Counted from the first letter of the stretch, positions 1-9,187 are shown. The stretch: DNA of 64,000 bases from Paenibacillaceae bacterium GAS479 (GCA_900105225.1 LT629764.1:3055501-3119500); one strand, 5' to 3'. Translations and numbers: made by a program. The notes: generated by a model not told the origin, from the letters alone.

Positions 1-1575
1 ACGGACGGTGCGAGAAACGATGCTGTAACGGACCTCTTTGGGCATCGTGCCGAATAATTTGATCGTGAGCTGTCCATTCCCTGTGTAGGTGCGGATGAGT
101 AGATGTTTGCCGCTCGTATTGCGGAATCGAAAGTTGATAGATCCTTCTGCGAACGTTGCGTCCTGGCCTTTGGGCAAATAAGAAACCGGCAGGGAGTGGT
201 TGCGCCGCTCCACGATTTCGAGGCCAGCCCGCAGGGCCACATTGTACAGCGTACTCGACACCTGACAGATGCCGCCGCCGATGCCGCGAGTGAACTGGCC
301 GTTCAGGATGACCGGAGCTTCCCGGTAGCCGGTTTCGCGCTCTGTGATGCGGATTATTTCTCCATAGTCAAAAACTTCTCCCGGCTTCATCATCCAGCCG
401 TTCAGCGTGCGTGCAGTCTCCGATACATTAAAGGCCCTGCCCTGTGAACTGGTCCGGTAATCGGTCGAGAAGGTGGCAATCAGCCGCTCGATGCCCTCCT
501 CTTTCAGCGAAGCCAGCGTCACCTTCGGGGGGACGGCGCGGAACTGCAGCGCCTCCTGCCTGCTGGTCTCCAGGCCGAGAGTGGAGAGCAATTTGGAGCC
601 GCTCAAGCTGATAAGCTGGGCGGATGATGGCTCAGCGGAGCTTCCAGAGCTGCGTGAGTTGCCTGGCTTTACGTAGGCGGGATGGGGCACGCTTCTTTGT
701 CCTGTGGTCCTTGAACCGAGCTTTCCGGAAGCGGGATTGGGTTCGCTTCCTTGTCTTGTGATCTCGGAATCGGGCTTTTCGGAAGCAGTCGCTCCGATTT
801 CCATACGTAAGGCTTCATTTTCGGACAAGGTCGTTGTTGTCGTGACAGCATCGGCAGCGCCTAGCCCCTTGGCAGCCCAATGACGAATGCTTTCGTACTG
901 GCGGTCGAGATCAAGATGAAGCACGTTGCGTCCGGGAGTGTAGACGACTTGGTCATAGGGTGTGATTATCCGGACGGCATCCACCGGTTTGCGCTCATCG
1001 TAGAAGCCCCATTCAGAGCGGATCGTGGCATCAAACGCCGCCCGGTCGGACCGCAGTTTTGCAGGCAGCTGTTTGTCCCATTTCCAGCGATATTTAGCAC
1101 TCTCTATAACGGAACCGGTACCGAGACGGGCTACGGCTGCTTTTGCTTCCTCTAGGTCAATGCGCAGCCCAAGCTGGGCAAGCGTCCAGGCTGCGCTGCG
1201 CTCGGCTTGAACAGGGAGCAAGGGAACTCCTCCCCCGGAATACGTCTTGCTTGATTTGGAATTCGGCTCAGCACTTCCGGTTGCTGCTTGAGCTGCTGTT
1301 TCATTCACTCCGGAAGCTACAGGCTTGTCCTTGCTGGAAGAGGCGGACGGGGTCCCGTCCGCCAGAGTAACGATGCGGCTATCCAGCGCTAACTGGTAAG
1401 ACTCCAACAACTGCAGCGCCTCCGCTTGGCGGAGGCCGCCGAGCGGCAGTCCCGCCGCATTGGTGCCGGAGGGCACCTTTGTTTTGGAGCCATAGATCCA
1501 GAGCATGCCCCATAAAATAGTCGCCACCAGCAAAAGGCCAAGAACGACAATGAGCAGCAAATGCAGCCTTTTCAC
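1..1575 (-). CDS. VanW family membrane-anchored protein (partial)
   Basis: Reading leftward from a GTG at 1575, preceded by GGGAGG 7 nt upstream, the frame stays open to the window edge (525 codons), so the C-terminus is missing. Residues about 4-28 form one hydrophobic segment (RLHLLLIVVLGLLLVATILW), so the protein is probably anchored with its bulk outside the cell. The last ~140 residues carry the VanW signature (FNVSETARTLNGWMMKPGE, then GGGICQVSSTLYN and RNHSLPVSYLP). A G5-like strand region (EVRYSIVSRTV) begins at the edge. Family knowledge: VanW/YoaR proteins are wall-associated and their biochemistry is poorly defined. The middle (about residues 60-100 and 245-310) is low-complexity Ser/Pro/Lys linker. 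Confident of the family, not of function. Confidence 0.88.
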   Translation of the reverse strand, partial: MKRLHLLLIVVLGLLLVATILWGMLWIYGSKTKVPSGTNAAGLPLGGLRQAEALQLLESYQLALDSRIVTLADGTPSASSSKDKPVASGVNETAAQAATGSAEPNSKSSKTYSGGGVPLLPVQAERSAAWTLAQLGLRIDLEEAKAAVARLGTGSVIESAKYRWKWDKQLPAKLRSDRAAFDATIRSEWGFYDERKPVDAVRIITPYDQVVYTPGRNVLHLDLDRQYESIRHWAAKGLGAADAVTTTTTLSENEALRMEIGATASEKPDSEITRQGSEPNPASGKLGSRTTGQRSVPHPAYVKPGNSRSSGSSAEPSSAQLISLSGSKLLSTLGLETSRQEALQFRAVPPKVTLASLKEEGIERLIATFSTDYRTSSQGRAFNVSETARTLNGWMMKPGEVFDYGEIIRITERETGYREAPVILNGQFTRGIGGGICQVSSTLYNVALRAGLEIVERRNHSLPVSYLPKGQDATFAEGSINFRFRNTSGKHLLIRTYTGNGQLTIKLFGTMPKEVRYSIVSRTVR

Positions 1576-1795
1576 AGGCAGTCCTCCCATCTGGCAAGCC
1601 TTGTCTACTAGGTCTATGCTGGGCTGCGCTGAAATATATCCTTTATCGCAGGATGTCTCCTAGTTAATAATGCGATTGAAGAAGATATCCGCGTAGTATC
1701 GCAGGTCCGACACTACTTTCTCCAGGACAAGAGACTGACTCAGGGACTATATGGGAATAAAAGGATATATCTGTATCCATTCCAAGGAGGCCCTT

Positions 1796-3367
1796 ATGAA
1801 AAATATCGATCCTGCTGCTGCCAGCCAATTACCTCAACTGCCGGAATCGCTTTGGCGGGCGACAGCGGAGCTGCCATCATTCTCCTCGCTCAAAGGTACG
1901 ACCAAAGTAGATGTAGCGATTGTCGGCGGCGGAATCGCCGGCATTACGAGCGCGTACCTGCTGAGCAAGCAGGGACTGAAAGTTGCGCTGCTGGAAGCCG
2001 GGCTGCTGCTGGACGGAACGACCGGCCATACGACGGCCAAGATTACAGCCCAACATGGAGCCATTTACGACAAACTGCTGCAGAATCTTGGCAAAGAGAC
2101 GGCTAAGCAATATTTTGACGCGAATGATGAAGCGCTAAAATGGATTCAAAGCACGGTTGCTTCGTTAGGCATCGAGTGCGACTTAAAGACCGAGAATGCC
2201 TATCTTTATGCGGACAACGAAGCTGATTTACAACTGCTGCAGAAGGAGTGGAAGGCATACCAGGGGATCGGGCTGCCTGGACAATGGGTGGAAAAGCTGC
2301 CGCTGCAAGGGTTGTCCGAACTCGGGGCGATTAAACTCCCGGGGCAGGCTCGTTTCCATCCGCTGCAATATCTCAAGGGATTGCTTAATGAGGCAATCAG
2401 GTTTGGCCTCGATGTTTACGAGAATACCGTCATTACGGAAAAAGTTGAAGAGAGCAAACAGGACGGCCGTCTCAAGCTGCATAGTGCGGCTGGCGGAACC
2501 GTGTCCTGCAGCTGGGCTGTTTCGGCTTCCCATTTTCCATTCACGGACGGAGGCGGTCTATTCTTCTCTCGACTGCACGCTCAGCGTTCCTACGTATTGG
2601 CTGTTGAGCCAGAAAAACCGTTTCCCGGAGGAATGTATCTGTCTGTCGGTCAAACGGTGCGCTCACTGCGCGCCGCAGAGCTTGACGGCCGACCTGTTGT
2701 GCTTGTTGGCGGTGAGAACCACAAAACTGGTGAAGGTGTGCCGATGATTCAGCATTACGAGGCGCTGGAGCAATTCGCTGATTCGCTGCTCGGATCGAAA
2801 AGTATCCCGTACCGCTGGTCAGCGCAGGATCTGACCACGCTTGACGATGTTCCTTATATCGGTCCGATTACGGGCAAACACCCCAATATGCTTATTGCGA
2901 CTGGCTTCAACAAATGGGGCATGACGAGCGGTACGCTGTCTGCGCTTGTGGTGAACGATCTCGTGAAGACCGGGCAAAGCAAACATCTGGAACTGTTCAA
3001 GCCATCCCGCTTCAACGCCGATCCATCGATTAAGACGTTTGTAAAAGAGAATCTACGCGTTGCCGGGCAGCTCATCTCCGGCAAGCTGGAGTCGCCGATG
3101 CGCCTAGCGGACTCGCTTGAACCAGGCGAAGGTGCTGTCGTCAAAGTGGCAGGCAAACGCGCAGGCGGTTATCGCGATCCGCAAGGGGAGCTGCATTTGG
3201 TCGATACGACCTGCACGCATATGGGCTGTGAGTGCCAGTGGAACTCCGGTGACCTGAGCTGGGACTGCCCTTGCCATGGCTCGCGCTTCGGTTACGATGG
3301 CGCGGTGCTGGAGGGGCCAGCGCAGAAGCCGTTGAAGAAGCTAACATTGGAAAGCCAGGAAAGCTGA
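1796..3367 (+). CDS. FAD-dependent oxidoreductase with C-terminal Rieske [2Fe-2S] domain
   Basis: This is a 523-residue protein. I chose the ATG at 1796 because AAGGAGG lies 5 nt upstream; an in-frame ATG at 1751 has no such site. Residues about 40-50 hold the dinucleotide-binding motif VAIVGGGIAGI of the DAO/glycine-oxidase-type FAD fold. The C-terminus holds a Rieske cluster site, CTHMGCECQW and then CPCHGS (CxH...CxxH), which supplies two Cys and two His ligands. The fusion is a known architecture for cytoplasmic oxidoreductases of unknown substrate, in which the Rieske domain presumably passes electrons to or from FAD. It stands alone, with a rho-independent terminator 27 nt after its stop. 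Confidence 0.93.
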   Translation: MKNIDPAAASQLPQLPESLWRATAELPSFSSLKGTTKVDVAIVGGGIAGITSAYLLSKQGLKVALLEAGLLLDGTTGHTTAKITAQHGAIYDKLLQNLGKETAKQYFDANDEALKWIQSTVASLGIECDLKTENAYLYADNEADLQLLQKEWKAYQGIGLPGQWVEKLPLQGLSELGAIKLPGQARFHPLQYLKGLLNEAIRFGLDVYENTVITEKVEESKQDGRLKLHSAAGGTVSCSWAVSASHFPFTDGGGLFFSRLHAQRSYVLAVEPEKPFPGGMYLSVGQTVRSLRAAELDGRPVVLVGGENHKTGEGVPMIQHYEALEQFADSLLGSKSIPYRWSAQDLTTLDDVPYIGPITGKHPNMLIATGFNKWGMTSGTLSALVVNDLVKTGQSKHLELFKPSRFNADPSIKTFVKENLRVAGQLISGKLESPMRLADSLEPGEGAVVKVAGKRAGGYRDPQGELHLVDTTCTHMGCECQWNSGDLSWDCPCHGSRFGYDGAVLEGPAQKPLKKLTLESQES

Positions 3368-3393
3368 GAGTAGGATTTTCTGCATTTTAGACG

Positions 3394-3423
3394 GGCCAGT
3401 CGGGACATCCGACTGGCCTTTTT
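3394..3423 (+). terminator. rho-independent terminator of the FAD/Rieske gene
   Basis: A perfect 10-bp stem (GGCCAGTCGG with CCGACTGGCC) closes a 5-nt loop and is followed by five T. It lies just downstream of the oxidoreductase stop codon. Confidence 0.9.
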
Positions 3424-3617
3424 GCGCGCGGAGGATTGGGTCTGTTCTAGTACATTGTGGTAGAGATCGCGGCACAGTTGCGATAGAGTGGAAGGATCAA
3501 GATTAGGAGAAAATTGGGTTTTGGACATCAGTGCCCGAAAAAAGTTCTCAAGCCCAAAACCAAAGTTGCCCCAACACAGTCTAATGTCAAATTAAAGAAA
3601 GAAAGGGCGTTGGAACC

Positions 3618-4481
3618 ATGCCCAATTCAGAAGCGAAGAGAACGGCGCAAGGGCTGTTTTTCACCGGCTATAGAGGGGAGCGGCCGTCCGAAGCAGTGGG
3701 AGTTCATGTGTCAGGGCAGGCGCCGGATGCGAGAGAAGCGCGAGTTGGGAGCCGGGCGTCTGAAGCTGGCGAAGTGCGAACGATAGACCAGGCGCCGGAT
3801 GAGGGAGAAGCACGAGCGATAGGCCAGACGCTAAAAGCAGGAGAAGCGCAGGTGATAGAACAAGCGCCCGAAGCTGGAGATGCCCGTGCAGTGAACCACA
3901 CGGTGCAGATATTGAGCCAGCCGCTGGACTCAGCGGAAGATCGCTTGGCTCCTTTAGCTGTTGCTGCTCCGCTTTGGACGGAGCTAGCCGAACAAGCTTG
4001 CCGCGGTGATGATGCGGCCTTTCTGCGAATCATGACTGCCGCGAGACCGCAGCTCCTGCGAGTCTCGCTGGCGTATCTAAGAAATGAGGAAGCGGCGCTG
4101 GAGGCTATCCAGGAAACGACCTGCAGAGCATACGCGAAGCTGGGCAAGCTGCGCCAGCCGGAGTTATTTCGAACATGGCTCATTCGCATCCTCATCAACG
4201 TCTGTGCGGATGAACATAAACGGCTGCGGAGACAACGTTCGACTGATCGATTCGCCGATCGCCCCGCTGCTGCAAAAAGCCTGTCTGCCAGAGTTGAACT
4301 TGAGGAAGCGGTAGCGGAGTTGGAGCCTAAGCTTCGTCAGTTGGTTCTTTTGAAATATGCGGAGGACATGACTCTGGCAGAGATCGCACTCGCGATGGAG
4401 AAACCGGAGGGCACGGTCAAAACATGGCTGAGCCGCGCACTCAAACAACTGCGGCAGCGAATGGGAAGGGAGGAGAATTAA
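3618..4481 (+). CDS. ECF-type sigma-70 family RNA polymerase sigma factor with repeat-bearing N-terminus
   Basis: Of 287 residues, the last ~170 are a standard ECF sigma factor. Region 2 runs from about 118 to 190 (DDAAFLRIMTAARPQLLRVS, then FRTWLIRILINVC). Region 4 runs from about 222 to 282 and includes the helix-turn-helix MTLAEIALAMEKPEGTVKTW. The N-terminal ~110 residues are not typical: they consist of five degenerate 12-13-residue repeats of the form QAPDxGEARAI. No strong ribosome site precedes the ATG at 3618 (AAAGGGCG, 8 nt away), so a later GTG start is possible. The next gene starts 1 nt after the stop and encodes a DUF4179 membrane protein, the usual anti-sigma partner. SigV/SigX-like stress function is inferred only. 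Confidence 0.88.
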   Translation: MPNSEAKRTAQGLFFTGYRGERPSEAVGVHVSGQAPDAREARVGSRASEAGEVRTIDQAPDEGEARAIGQTLKAGEAQVIEQAPEAGDARAVNHTVQILSQPLDSAEDRLAPLAVAAPLWTELAEQACRGDDAAFLRIMTAARPQLLRVSLAYLRNEEAALEAIQETTCRAYAKLGKLRQPELFRTWLIRILINVCADEHKRLRRQRSTDRFADRPAAAKSLSARVELEEAVAELEPKLRQLVLLKYAEDMTLAEIALAMEKPEGTVKTWLSRALKQLRQRMGREEN

Positions 4482-4482
4482 C

Positions 4483-6066
4483 ATGGAGGAGCGCCCGGAA
4501 GGGAACAAACTCGATGACCCGAAGCGGCAGAACAAGCAGCAGCAAACGGGGGCCTCGCAGCTGGGGGGCGATCAACTGGAGTTAAGCGGCATAGAGAAGC
4601 AGCGTAATCAGCAGGACGCGGAAGCAGTGTCCCAAGCACCGACGCTTGAAGGGACACAGAGTGACGATGTTCAGGGCGATCAAGATTATATGTCTGAACT
4701 GGAGCTGCGGCTGTCGCAGTTGGGGGCCGGGCTTATGGGTGATCCAGATTCTGATTCAGAGCTGGAGCGCCGTGCAGATGCCGCTATCGCGGCAGGCTTG
4801 GCAGCTGGCAAGCGCCGTAAGCGGAATATTCGTCGTTTGTGGCGTACTGCTGCCTCCATGGCAACCAGCTTTCTTGTAATCGCGCTATGTCTCGCCACAA
4901 TTCGAATATCACCGGCATTCGCTGCAGTTGTGCGCCAAATACCCGGCATGGCCTCGGTCGTGGATACCATCCGTGAGCAATACGACAACAACCAGACGGT
5001 TCAGGATGCAGTGGATTACGGCTTTATGCAACAGGTAGGAGTGAGCGATGAGCATGACGGGTTCAAGCTGACCGTAGAGGGGCTGATTGCGGATGATTAC
5101 AGAATTATGCTGGTTTACACCATCGAACAATTGGAAGCGGGAGAACCGCTTGGTTCGTTTGGAGCTACTTTCACGGATCGCGCTGGCCAAAAAGTCGGCG
5201 TAGGTTATAGTACTTCATACAGATCTAGTGGGGGGACTAAGAGTCAGCATACAAGCGAAATCCTACTGGCAAAAGGGGAGCAGTTGCCGGACTGGCTAAA
5301 CATGGAGTTGGAGTTGAACGGACTCCTTTACAAAGTAGCCTTTCCTGTGGATCGGGAGCTGTTTGCAGGCAAGTCGCGCACGGTTGCTCTGGATCAAACG
5401 ATTGAGCTCGAGGGCCAAAAGCTGCGCTTCACAAGCGCGCGGATCTCGCCGCTTACGGTTGCCATTGAGGCGGAGTATGCGGAAGGGAACTCGATGAGAC
5501 TGTTTGGCCCCGTTGATATGAAGCTCTCCGATGAAACGGGCACGGATTGGGGCGGAGTCAGTTATATTGGTGAATTGTCGGAAAATAAGGCTCGCTTTGA
5601 ATTTCAAAGTCCTTATTTCCGTCAGCCCCAAGAGCTTTACCTGACCGGCACCGCGTTCACTGCGTTGGATAAAGATAATGCCAAGATCATACTGGATGCT
5701 GAAAAGGGAGTATTGCTGAAAGCGCCGGACGACCGGATTCAGTTAACTTCCAGTAGCGTAGGCAAGAGCGGATTGAAGTTGGGCTTCAGCTTGAGAGTAG
5801 ACCGCGACGACGATATGAGCTACCATCTGCTGGACGATTTTACCGATGCTTCTGGCAAGGTTTATGAGGGGATGTTCACTCAAGGGGGAACTAACAGCAC
5901 GGATGAGAACAATCTCCAGGCGAGTAATTACTCCTTCAAAGCCGCTGACTACAAACAGCCGCTGACTTTTGAGGTCTATCAATACCCGAATTACATTGAT
6001 GGGCAGTATCGGATACGCATTCCACTTGGTAATACGGTTGGCACATCATCGGGCAAGAGCCACTAA
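4483..6066 (+). CDS. DUF4179-type membrane anti-sigma factor
   Basis: The 527-residue protein is translationally coupled to the sigma gene (1-nt gap). It has a long, very hydrophilic Gln/Glu-rich cytoplasmic head (residues 1-110), a basic KRRKRNIRR stretch and one transmembrane segment at about 124-148. The extracytoplasmic region that follows matches the DUF4179 pattern (GMASVVDTIREQYDN... then GFKLTVEGLIADDYRIMLVYTIE). In Bacilli such proteins hold the cognate ECF sigma at the membrane and release it on an envelope signal. The order sigma then anti-sigma supports that role. The head is longer than usual for the family. Confidence 0.85.
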   Translation: MEERPEGNKLDDPKRQNKQQQTGASQLGGDQLELSGIEKQRNQQDAEAVSQAPTLEGTQSDDVQGDQDYMSELELRLSQLGAGLMGDPDSDSELERRADAAIAAGLAAGKRRKRNIRRLWRTAASMATSFLVIALCLATIRISPAFAAVVRQIPGMASVVDTIREQYDNNQTVQDAVDYGFMQQVGVSDEHDGFKLTVEGLIADDYRIMLVYTIEQLEAGEPLGSFGATFTDRAGQKVGVGYSTSYRSSGGTKSQHTSEILLAKGEQLPDWLNMELELNGLLYKVAFPVDRELFAGKSRTVALDQTIELEGQKLRFTSARISPLTVAIEAEYAEGNSMRLFGPVDMKLSDETGTDWGGVSYIGELSENKARFEFQSPYFRQPQELYLTGTAFTALDKDNAKIILDAEKGVLLKAPDDRIQLTSSSVGKSGLKLGFSLRVDRDDDMSYHLLDDFTDASGKVYEGMFTQGGTNSTDENNLQASNYSFKAADYKQPLTFEVYQYPNYIDGQYRIRIPLGNTVGTSSGKSH

Positions 6067-6088
6067 AAAGCGAAATTAGAGGAATGAG

Positions 6089-6117
6089 AACATAAAGGGG
6101 CTGTCCCAAAAGTCATC
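6089..6117 (+). repeat. Left inverted repeat of the IS, with flanking palindrome half
   Basis: The sequence AACATAAAGGGGCTGTC recurs exactly, inverted, at the right end. The following CCAAAAGTCATC diverges slightly from the right copy. Confidence 0.85.
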
Positions 6118-6221
6118 GCTAGATGACTAAGGACGCCCCTTCTCTAAATTGTAAAACAAAAAGAAACCGTTTCTTGGTAAAATGGAAGTACGACCCACCA
6201 TTTACGAAAGGAACGGTTTCT

Positions 6222-7781
6222 TTGTACATCCAATATACCATGGACCAACTTCATCTGCCAATGGACTTGGAGGACGACATTCCTCCTCATCACCTCGTTC
6301 GTGTTGTCAACGAGACGGTCAATCGCCTGGACGACAAAACCTTTAAGGAGGCTTACCCAGGCGGAGGTCGAGACAGCTACCACCCTAAAATGCTCACCAA
6401 AGTTATCATTTACGCTTACACACAGCGGATTTACTCCTCTCGCCAGATCGCCAAAGCGGTCCGGGAAAACGTCATGTTTATGTGGATTGCCGGTAGACAA
6501 CGTCCAGACTTCCGCACCATTAATCGCTTTCGTTCCGAGCGAATGAAAGACGTTTTGGAGACCATCTTCACAGGTGTGCTTCAATTTCTTACCGAGGAAA
6601 AGTATGTCAAGCTCGAGCATTACTTCGTCGATGGCACCAAGATCGAAGCGAACGCGAATCGGTACACATTCGTCTGGGGCAAGGCCGTCGTGAAGCACAA
6701 GGCGAGACTACAGGAAAAAGTACAAACATTGTTCGCCACGATCGAGGCGGCGGAGAACCAAGAAGACCAAGAACAGGTTGGACAAGACCTTGTTGAACTC
6801 GGCGAAGCGTCCGCGCTAACCAGCGAGAAGCTGGAATCAGCCGTTCAACAATTGGAAACAAAACTACAATCTCGGCCGAAGGACAAACCGCTTAAAAAAG
6901 CGGTACGTGCCCTTCGTAAAGACCTTTTGCCGCGTTTGCAGAAATACGAGATCCAACAAGAAATGCTCGGAGATCGAAACAGCTTCAGTAAGACCGATCA
7001 TGACGCGACATTCATGCGAATGAAAGAAGATCATATGCGTAATGGCCAACTGAAGCCAGGTTACAATGTGCAAATCGGAACAGAGAACCAATTCATTATC
7101 GGATACAGTTTACATCAACGCCCAACCGACACGCGTTGCCTAAAGCCCCACTTAGAGAAGGTTAAGGCAGCGCTTGGAAGGTTGCCCAGAACCATCATAG
7201 CGGATGCCGGATACGGCGGAGAAGAAAACTACGCTTACTTGGAGAGCGAACAACGAGAAGCATTGGTGAAATACAGCACCTACCACAAAGAAAAATCAAA
7301 GAAGTGGCAGCAAGACATTAGCAAGCTGGACAACTGGCAGTACGACGAAGGGGAAGATACGTGGACGTGTACAGCAGGCCGGAAGCTGCTATTTCGTTAT
7401 GAAAGCAAAGACAAAACAGAAAGTGGCTACGAGATACGGAAGCGCCACTACCGAAGCGAGAGCTGCGAAGGGTGTCCACTGAAGCCAAGTTGTACGAAAG
7501 CTCAAGGAAATCGTGAAATCAGCGTGAGTATGAAGTATTTGCGCTACAAACAGCAAGCTCGTGAAAAACTTAGAAGTGAGGAAGGATATGCACTATCGGT
7601 TCGAAGGATGATTGAGCCGGAGAGTGTATTTGGGCAAATTAAAAACAACCGGGGATTCCGGCGTTTTCTGCTTCGAGGCCTGCCGAAGGTAAGCCTAGAG
7701 GTCGGATGGCTTTCGCTCGCCCACAATTTATTGAAGAAGGCGGCCATGGATCAAAAGCCAAAAATGACGGTGCAAGGATAG
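6222..7781 (+). CDS. IS1182 family transposase
   Basis: I place the start at the TTG at 6222, which gives YIQYTMDQLHLPMDLEDDIP, the usual IS1182 N-terminus, with AAAGGA upstream. The in-frame ATG at 6123 would translate through the IS terminal hairpin. The 519-residue product has the N-terminal DUF772-type domain (HPKMLTKVIIYAYTQRIYSSRQIA) and a DDE RNase-H core. The catalytic Asp are in YFVDGTKIEANAN and IIADAGYGGEENY, and the Glu is near EPESVFGQIKNNRGFRRF. A Cys-rich stretch (CEGCPLKPSCTKA) lies between. No frameshift or stop is visible, so it looks active. Confidence 0.93.
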   Translation: MYIQYTMDQLHLPMDLEDDIPPHHLVRVVNETVNRLDDKTFKEAYPGGGRDSYHPKMLTKVIIYAYTQRIYSSRQIAKAVRENVMFMWIAGRQRPDFRTINRFRSERMKDVLETIFTGVLQFLTEEKYVKLEHYFVDGTKIEANANRYTFVWGKAVVKHKARLQEKVQTLFATIEAAENQEDQEQVGQDLVELGEASALTSEKLESAVQQLETKLQSRPKDKPLKKAVRALRKDLLPRLQKYEIQQEMLGDRNSFSKTDHDATFMRMKEDHMRNGQLKPGYNVQIGTENQFIIGYSLHQRPTDTRCLKPHLEKVKAALGRLPRTIIADAGYGGEENYAYLESEQREALVKYSTYHKEKSKKWQQDISKLDNWQYDEGEDTWTCTAGRKLLFRYESKDKTESGYEIRKRHYRSESCEGCPLKPSCTKAQGNREISVSMKYLRYKQQAREKLRSEEGYALSVRRMIEPESVFGQIKNNRGFRRFLLRGLPKVSLEVGWLSLAHNLLKKAAMDQKPKMTVQG

Positions 7782-7807
7782 CTCCTTCGCACCGTCATTT
7801 CGTTTTT
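7763..7807 (+). terminator. Terminator hairpin overlapping the transposase stop
   Basis: The stem AATGACGGTGC pairs with GCACCGTCATT (7789-7799) and is followed by CGTTTTTTT. The transposase stop codon lies inside the loop side of the hairpin. Confidence 0.75.
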
Positions 7808-7851
7808 TTGAAAGTCTCATTGATTAGGCGAGCCGTTTATCTAGTGAGCCA

Positions 7852-7880
7852 AACTACTTTTGAGACAGCCCCTTTATGTT
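7852..7880 (-). repeat. Right inverted repeat of the IS, with flanking palindrome half
   Basis: Read on the minus strand this is AACATAAAGGGGCTGTCTCAA, matching the left end at the first 17 bases. Confidence 0.85.
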
Positions 7881-7929
7881 TATTGGGTACCGTCTTCCGT
7901 TAGCGAACAGGCGGTCATTGCTGAACTGC

Positions 7930-8394
7930 TCATAATTCCCGTGTCATGAATGCACTATTAGGGTCCTCGATGTAATCTGAAAATGGCTGGCAATACTGAA
8001 AGCCGAAGTTTTCATACAGTTTTCTAGCCGGTTCGAACGATTCCATCGACCCCGTTTCTAAGCTTAATCGCTGGTAGCCGCGTCGCTTGGCTTCTTCGAT
8101 AAGATGTGTGAGGATGCCATTTGCAACGCCTTTTCTAAGATGCTGGGAAGCAGTACGCATTGACTTTACCTCCCCATGTTGATCGTCAAGCTCCTTGAGC
8201 GCTCCGCAGCCAACTAATTGATCTTCTTCCCACGCACTCCAGAATGTAATTTCTGGCATTTTCAAACCTTCAAGGTTTAAGGCATGTACACTTTCAGGTG
8301 GTGAATGCAGATTCATGCCATGAAGATGCTCCGCGATTAATGAAGCCACCTCTGGTCCGCTTAGGTCATCTACTTTAATAATCAGAAAGACCAC
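7930..8394 (-). CDS. GNAT family N-acetyltransferase (YsnE-like)
   Basis: The protein has 154 residues, the normal GNAT length. The acetyl-CoA loop is seen as LRKGVANGILTHLIEEAKRRG (motif A with R/QxxGxG/A), followed by the beta-bulge strand RLSLETGSMESFEPARKLYENFGF that is characteristic of YsnE/PhnO-like acetyltransferases acting on small amines or amino acids. Substrate is not deducible. It is a lone minus-strand gene just outside the IS right end. Confidence 0.88.
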   Translation of the reverse strand: MVFLIIKVDDLSGPEVASLIAEHLHGMNLHSPPESVHALNLEGLKMPEITFWSAWEEDQLVGCGALKELDDQHGEVKSMRTASQHLRKGVANGILTHLIEEAKRRGYQRLSLETGSMESFEPARKLYENFGFQYCQPFSDYIEDPNSAFMTREL

Positions 8395-8536
8395 TCCATG
8401 TTCTATATTTATTATTTGCTCCGGCTAGGACGAGCCGAGTAACCCGACTAGTAGTGCAGTAAGGCTCCATTAGTTGCATTATTGACTGAAATTACCTTCA
8501 CGAAGAACTGGGTTTTAGCCTAGGGGCGAGGATACC

Positions 8537-8721
8537 GTAACGAACCTGAGAAACTCTATTTGGTGAAAATAGGTGCAATTGAATTTGTAACGAATCTGAG
8601 ACGCGTTATTCCCTATGGAGATCAGGATTTTTAGGCGGAAAGGGTCGAATAAGCTCTCTCAGTTTCGTTACCTCACAAATGGGGTCTATTTGCCGTAAAT
8701 AACGTTTGTCAGGTTCGTTAC
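8537..8721. repeat. Dispersed four-box inverted element, copy A
   Basis: Two direct boxes (GTAACGAACCTGAGA at 8537, GTAACGAATCTGAGA at 8587) are followed by two inverted boxes (TCTCTCAGTTTCGTTAC at 8655, TGTCAGGTTCGTTAC at 8707). The same 2+2 layout recurs near 43.9 and 61.2 kb. No gene is visible inside. Confidence 0.8.
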
Positions 8722-8727
8722 AGGGTA

Positions 8728-8742
8728 GGGCTGTCTCAAAAG
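8728..8742 (+). repeat. Solo IS1182-like terminal sequence
   Basis: GGGCTGTCTCAAAAG is identical to 15 bases of the inverted right end of the IS at 6.1-7.9 kb, but has no second end or transposase nearby. Probably a relic or a shared terminator-like motif. The rest of 8743-8845 shows nothing recognisable. Confidence 0.5.
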
Positions 8743-8845
8743 AGGAGCTTCCTGAGCGGGATAACGCGAAGTCTCGTCTGTTAGCTTACCTCACTAGATT
8801 TTATAGTAAACGATCTTTTTCAGTTGATCAATGTCACATTATCTG

Positions 8846-9187
8846 TCATTTATTTTTGATCCTACTTTCAATCATTAATACAAATACATAGACAAACATT
8901 AAAGCAATAGTAATGAAAACAGATTGCTCGTAGAAAGCTCCAAAACGTTCTGGCGACCAATTTCCTTCCCCAATGATCCAATATGAAATCCGATTCGAGA
9001 TGGCAATTCCATCGTTAACTTCGGGAATCTGGCTTTGAGTAAAGTTTTGAGCAAGGCTTATGTTGGATAAAAGAGAGCCAAAAATGAGAAGCGTGACTGC
9101 TTTTGCGCAAGGATATTGAACCTGGCTTTTTTTCATTAAATAAGCGAGCAGGGCAGCCCCGACTAAACAAACTCCATAAAATATCAT
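8846..9187 (-). CDS. Small membrane protein of unknown function
   Basis: The 113-residue frame starts at an ATG with GGAGGGG 6 nt upstream. It has a hydrophobic N-terminal helix (MIFYGVCLVGAALLAYL), a second hydrophobic stretch (KAVTLLIFGSLLSNISLA), a polar external-looking loop containing NRISYWIIGEGNWSP, and a C-terminal helix (SVFITIALMFVYVFVLMI) followed by a basic tail. I do not recognise the family. The good ribosome site and membrane layout support a real gene; codon use is more AT-rich than its neighbours. Confidence 0.6.
   Translation of the reverse strand: MIFYGVCLVGAALLAYLMKKSQVQYPCAKAVTLLIFGSLLSNISLAQNFTQSQIPEVNDGIAISNRISYWIIGEGNWSPERFGAFYEQSVFITIALMFVYVFVLMIESRIKNK

Larger units (their letters stand above)
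6097..7872 (+). mobile_element. Complete IS1182-family insertion sequence
   Basis: The element carries one intact transposase gene and imperfect terminal inverted repeats: GGGGCTGTCCCAAAAGTCAT on the left and GGGGCTGTCTCAAAAGTAGT (reverse complement) on the right. The left end folds on itself (6097-6140). No direct target duplication is visible; instead the flanks AACATAAA and TTTATGTT are mirror complements, so they are either extra inverted-repeat bases or a 16-bp palindromic target split in the middle. It sits between the anti-sigma gene and a GNAT gene and appears to disrupt no gene. Confidence 0.9.
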
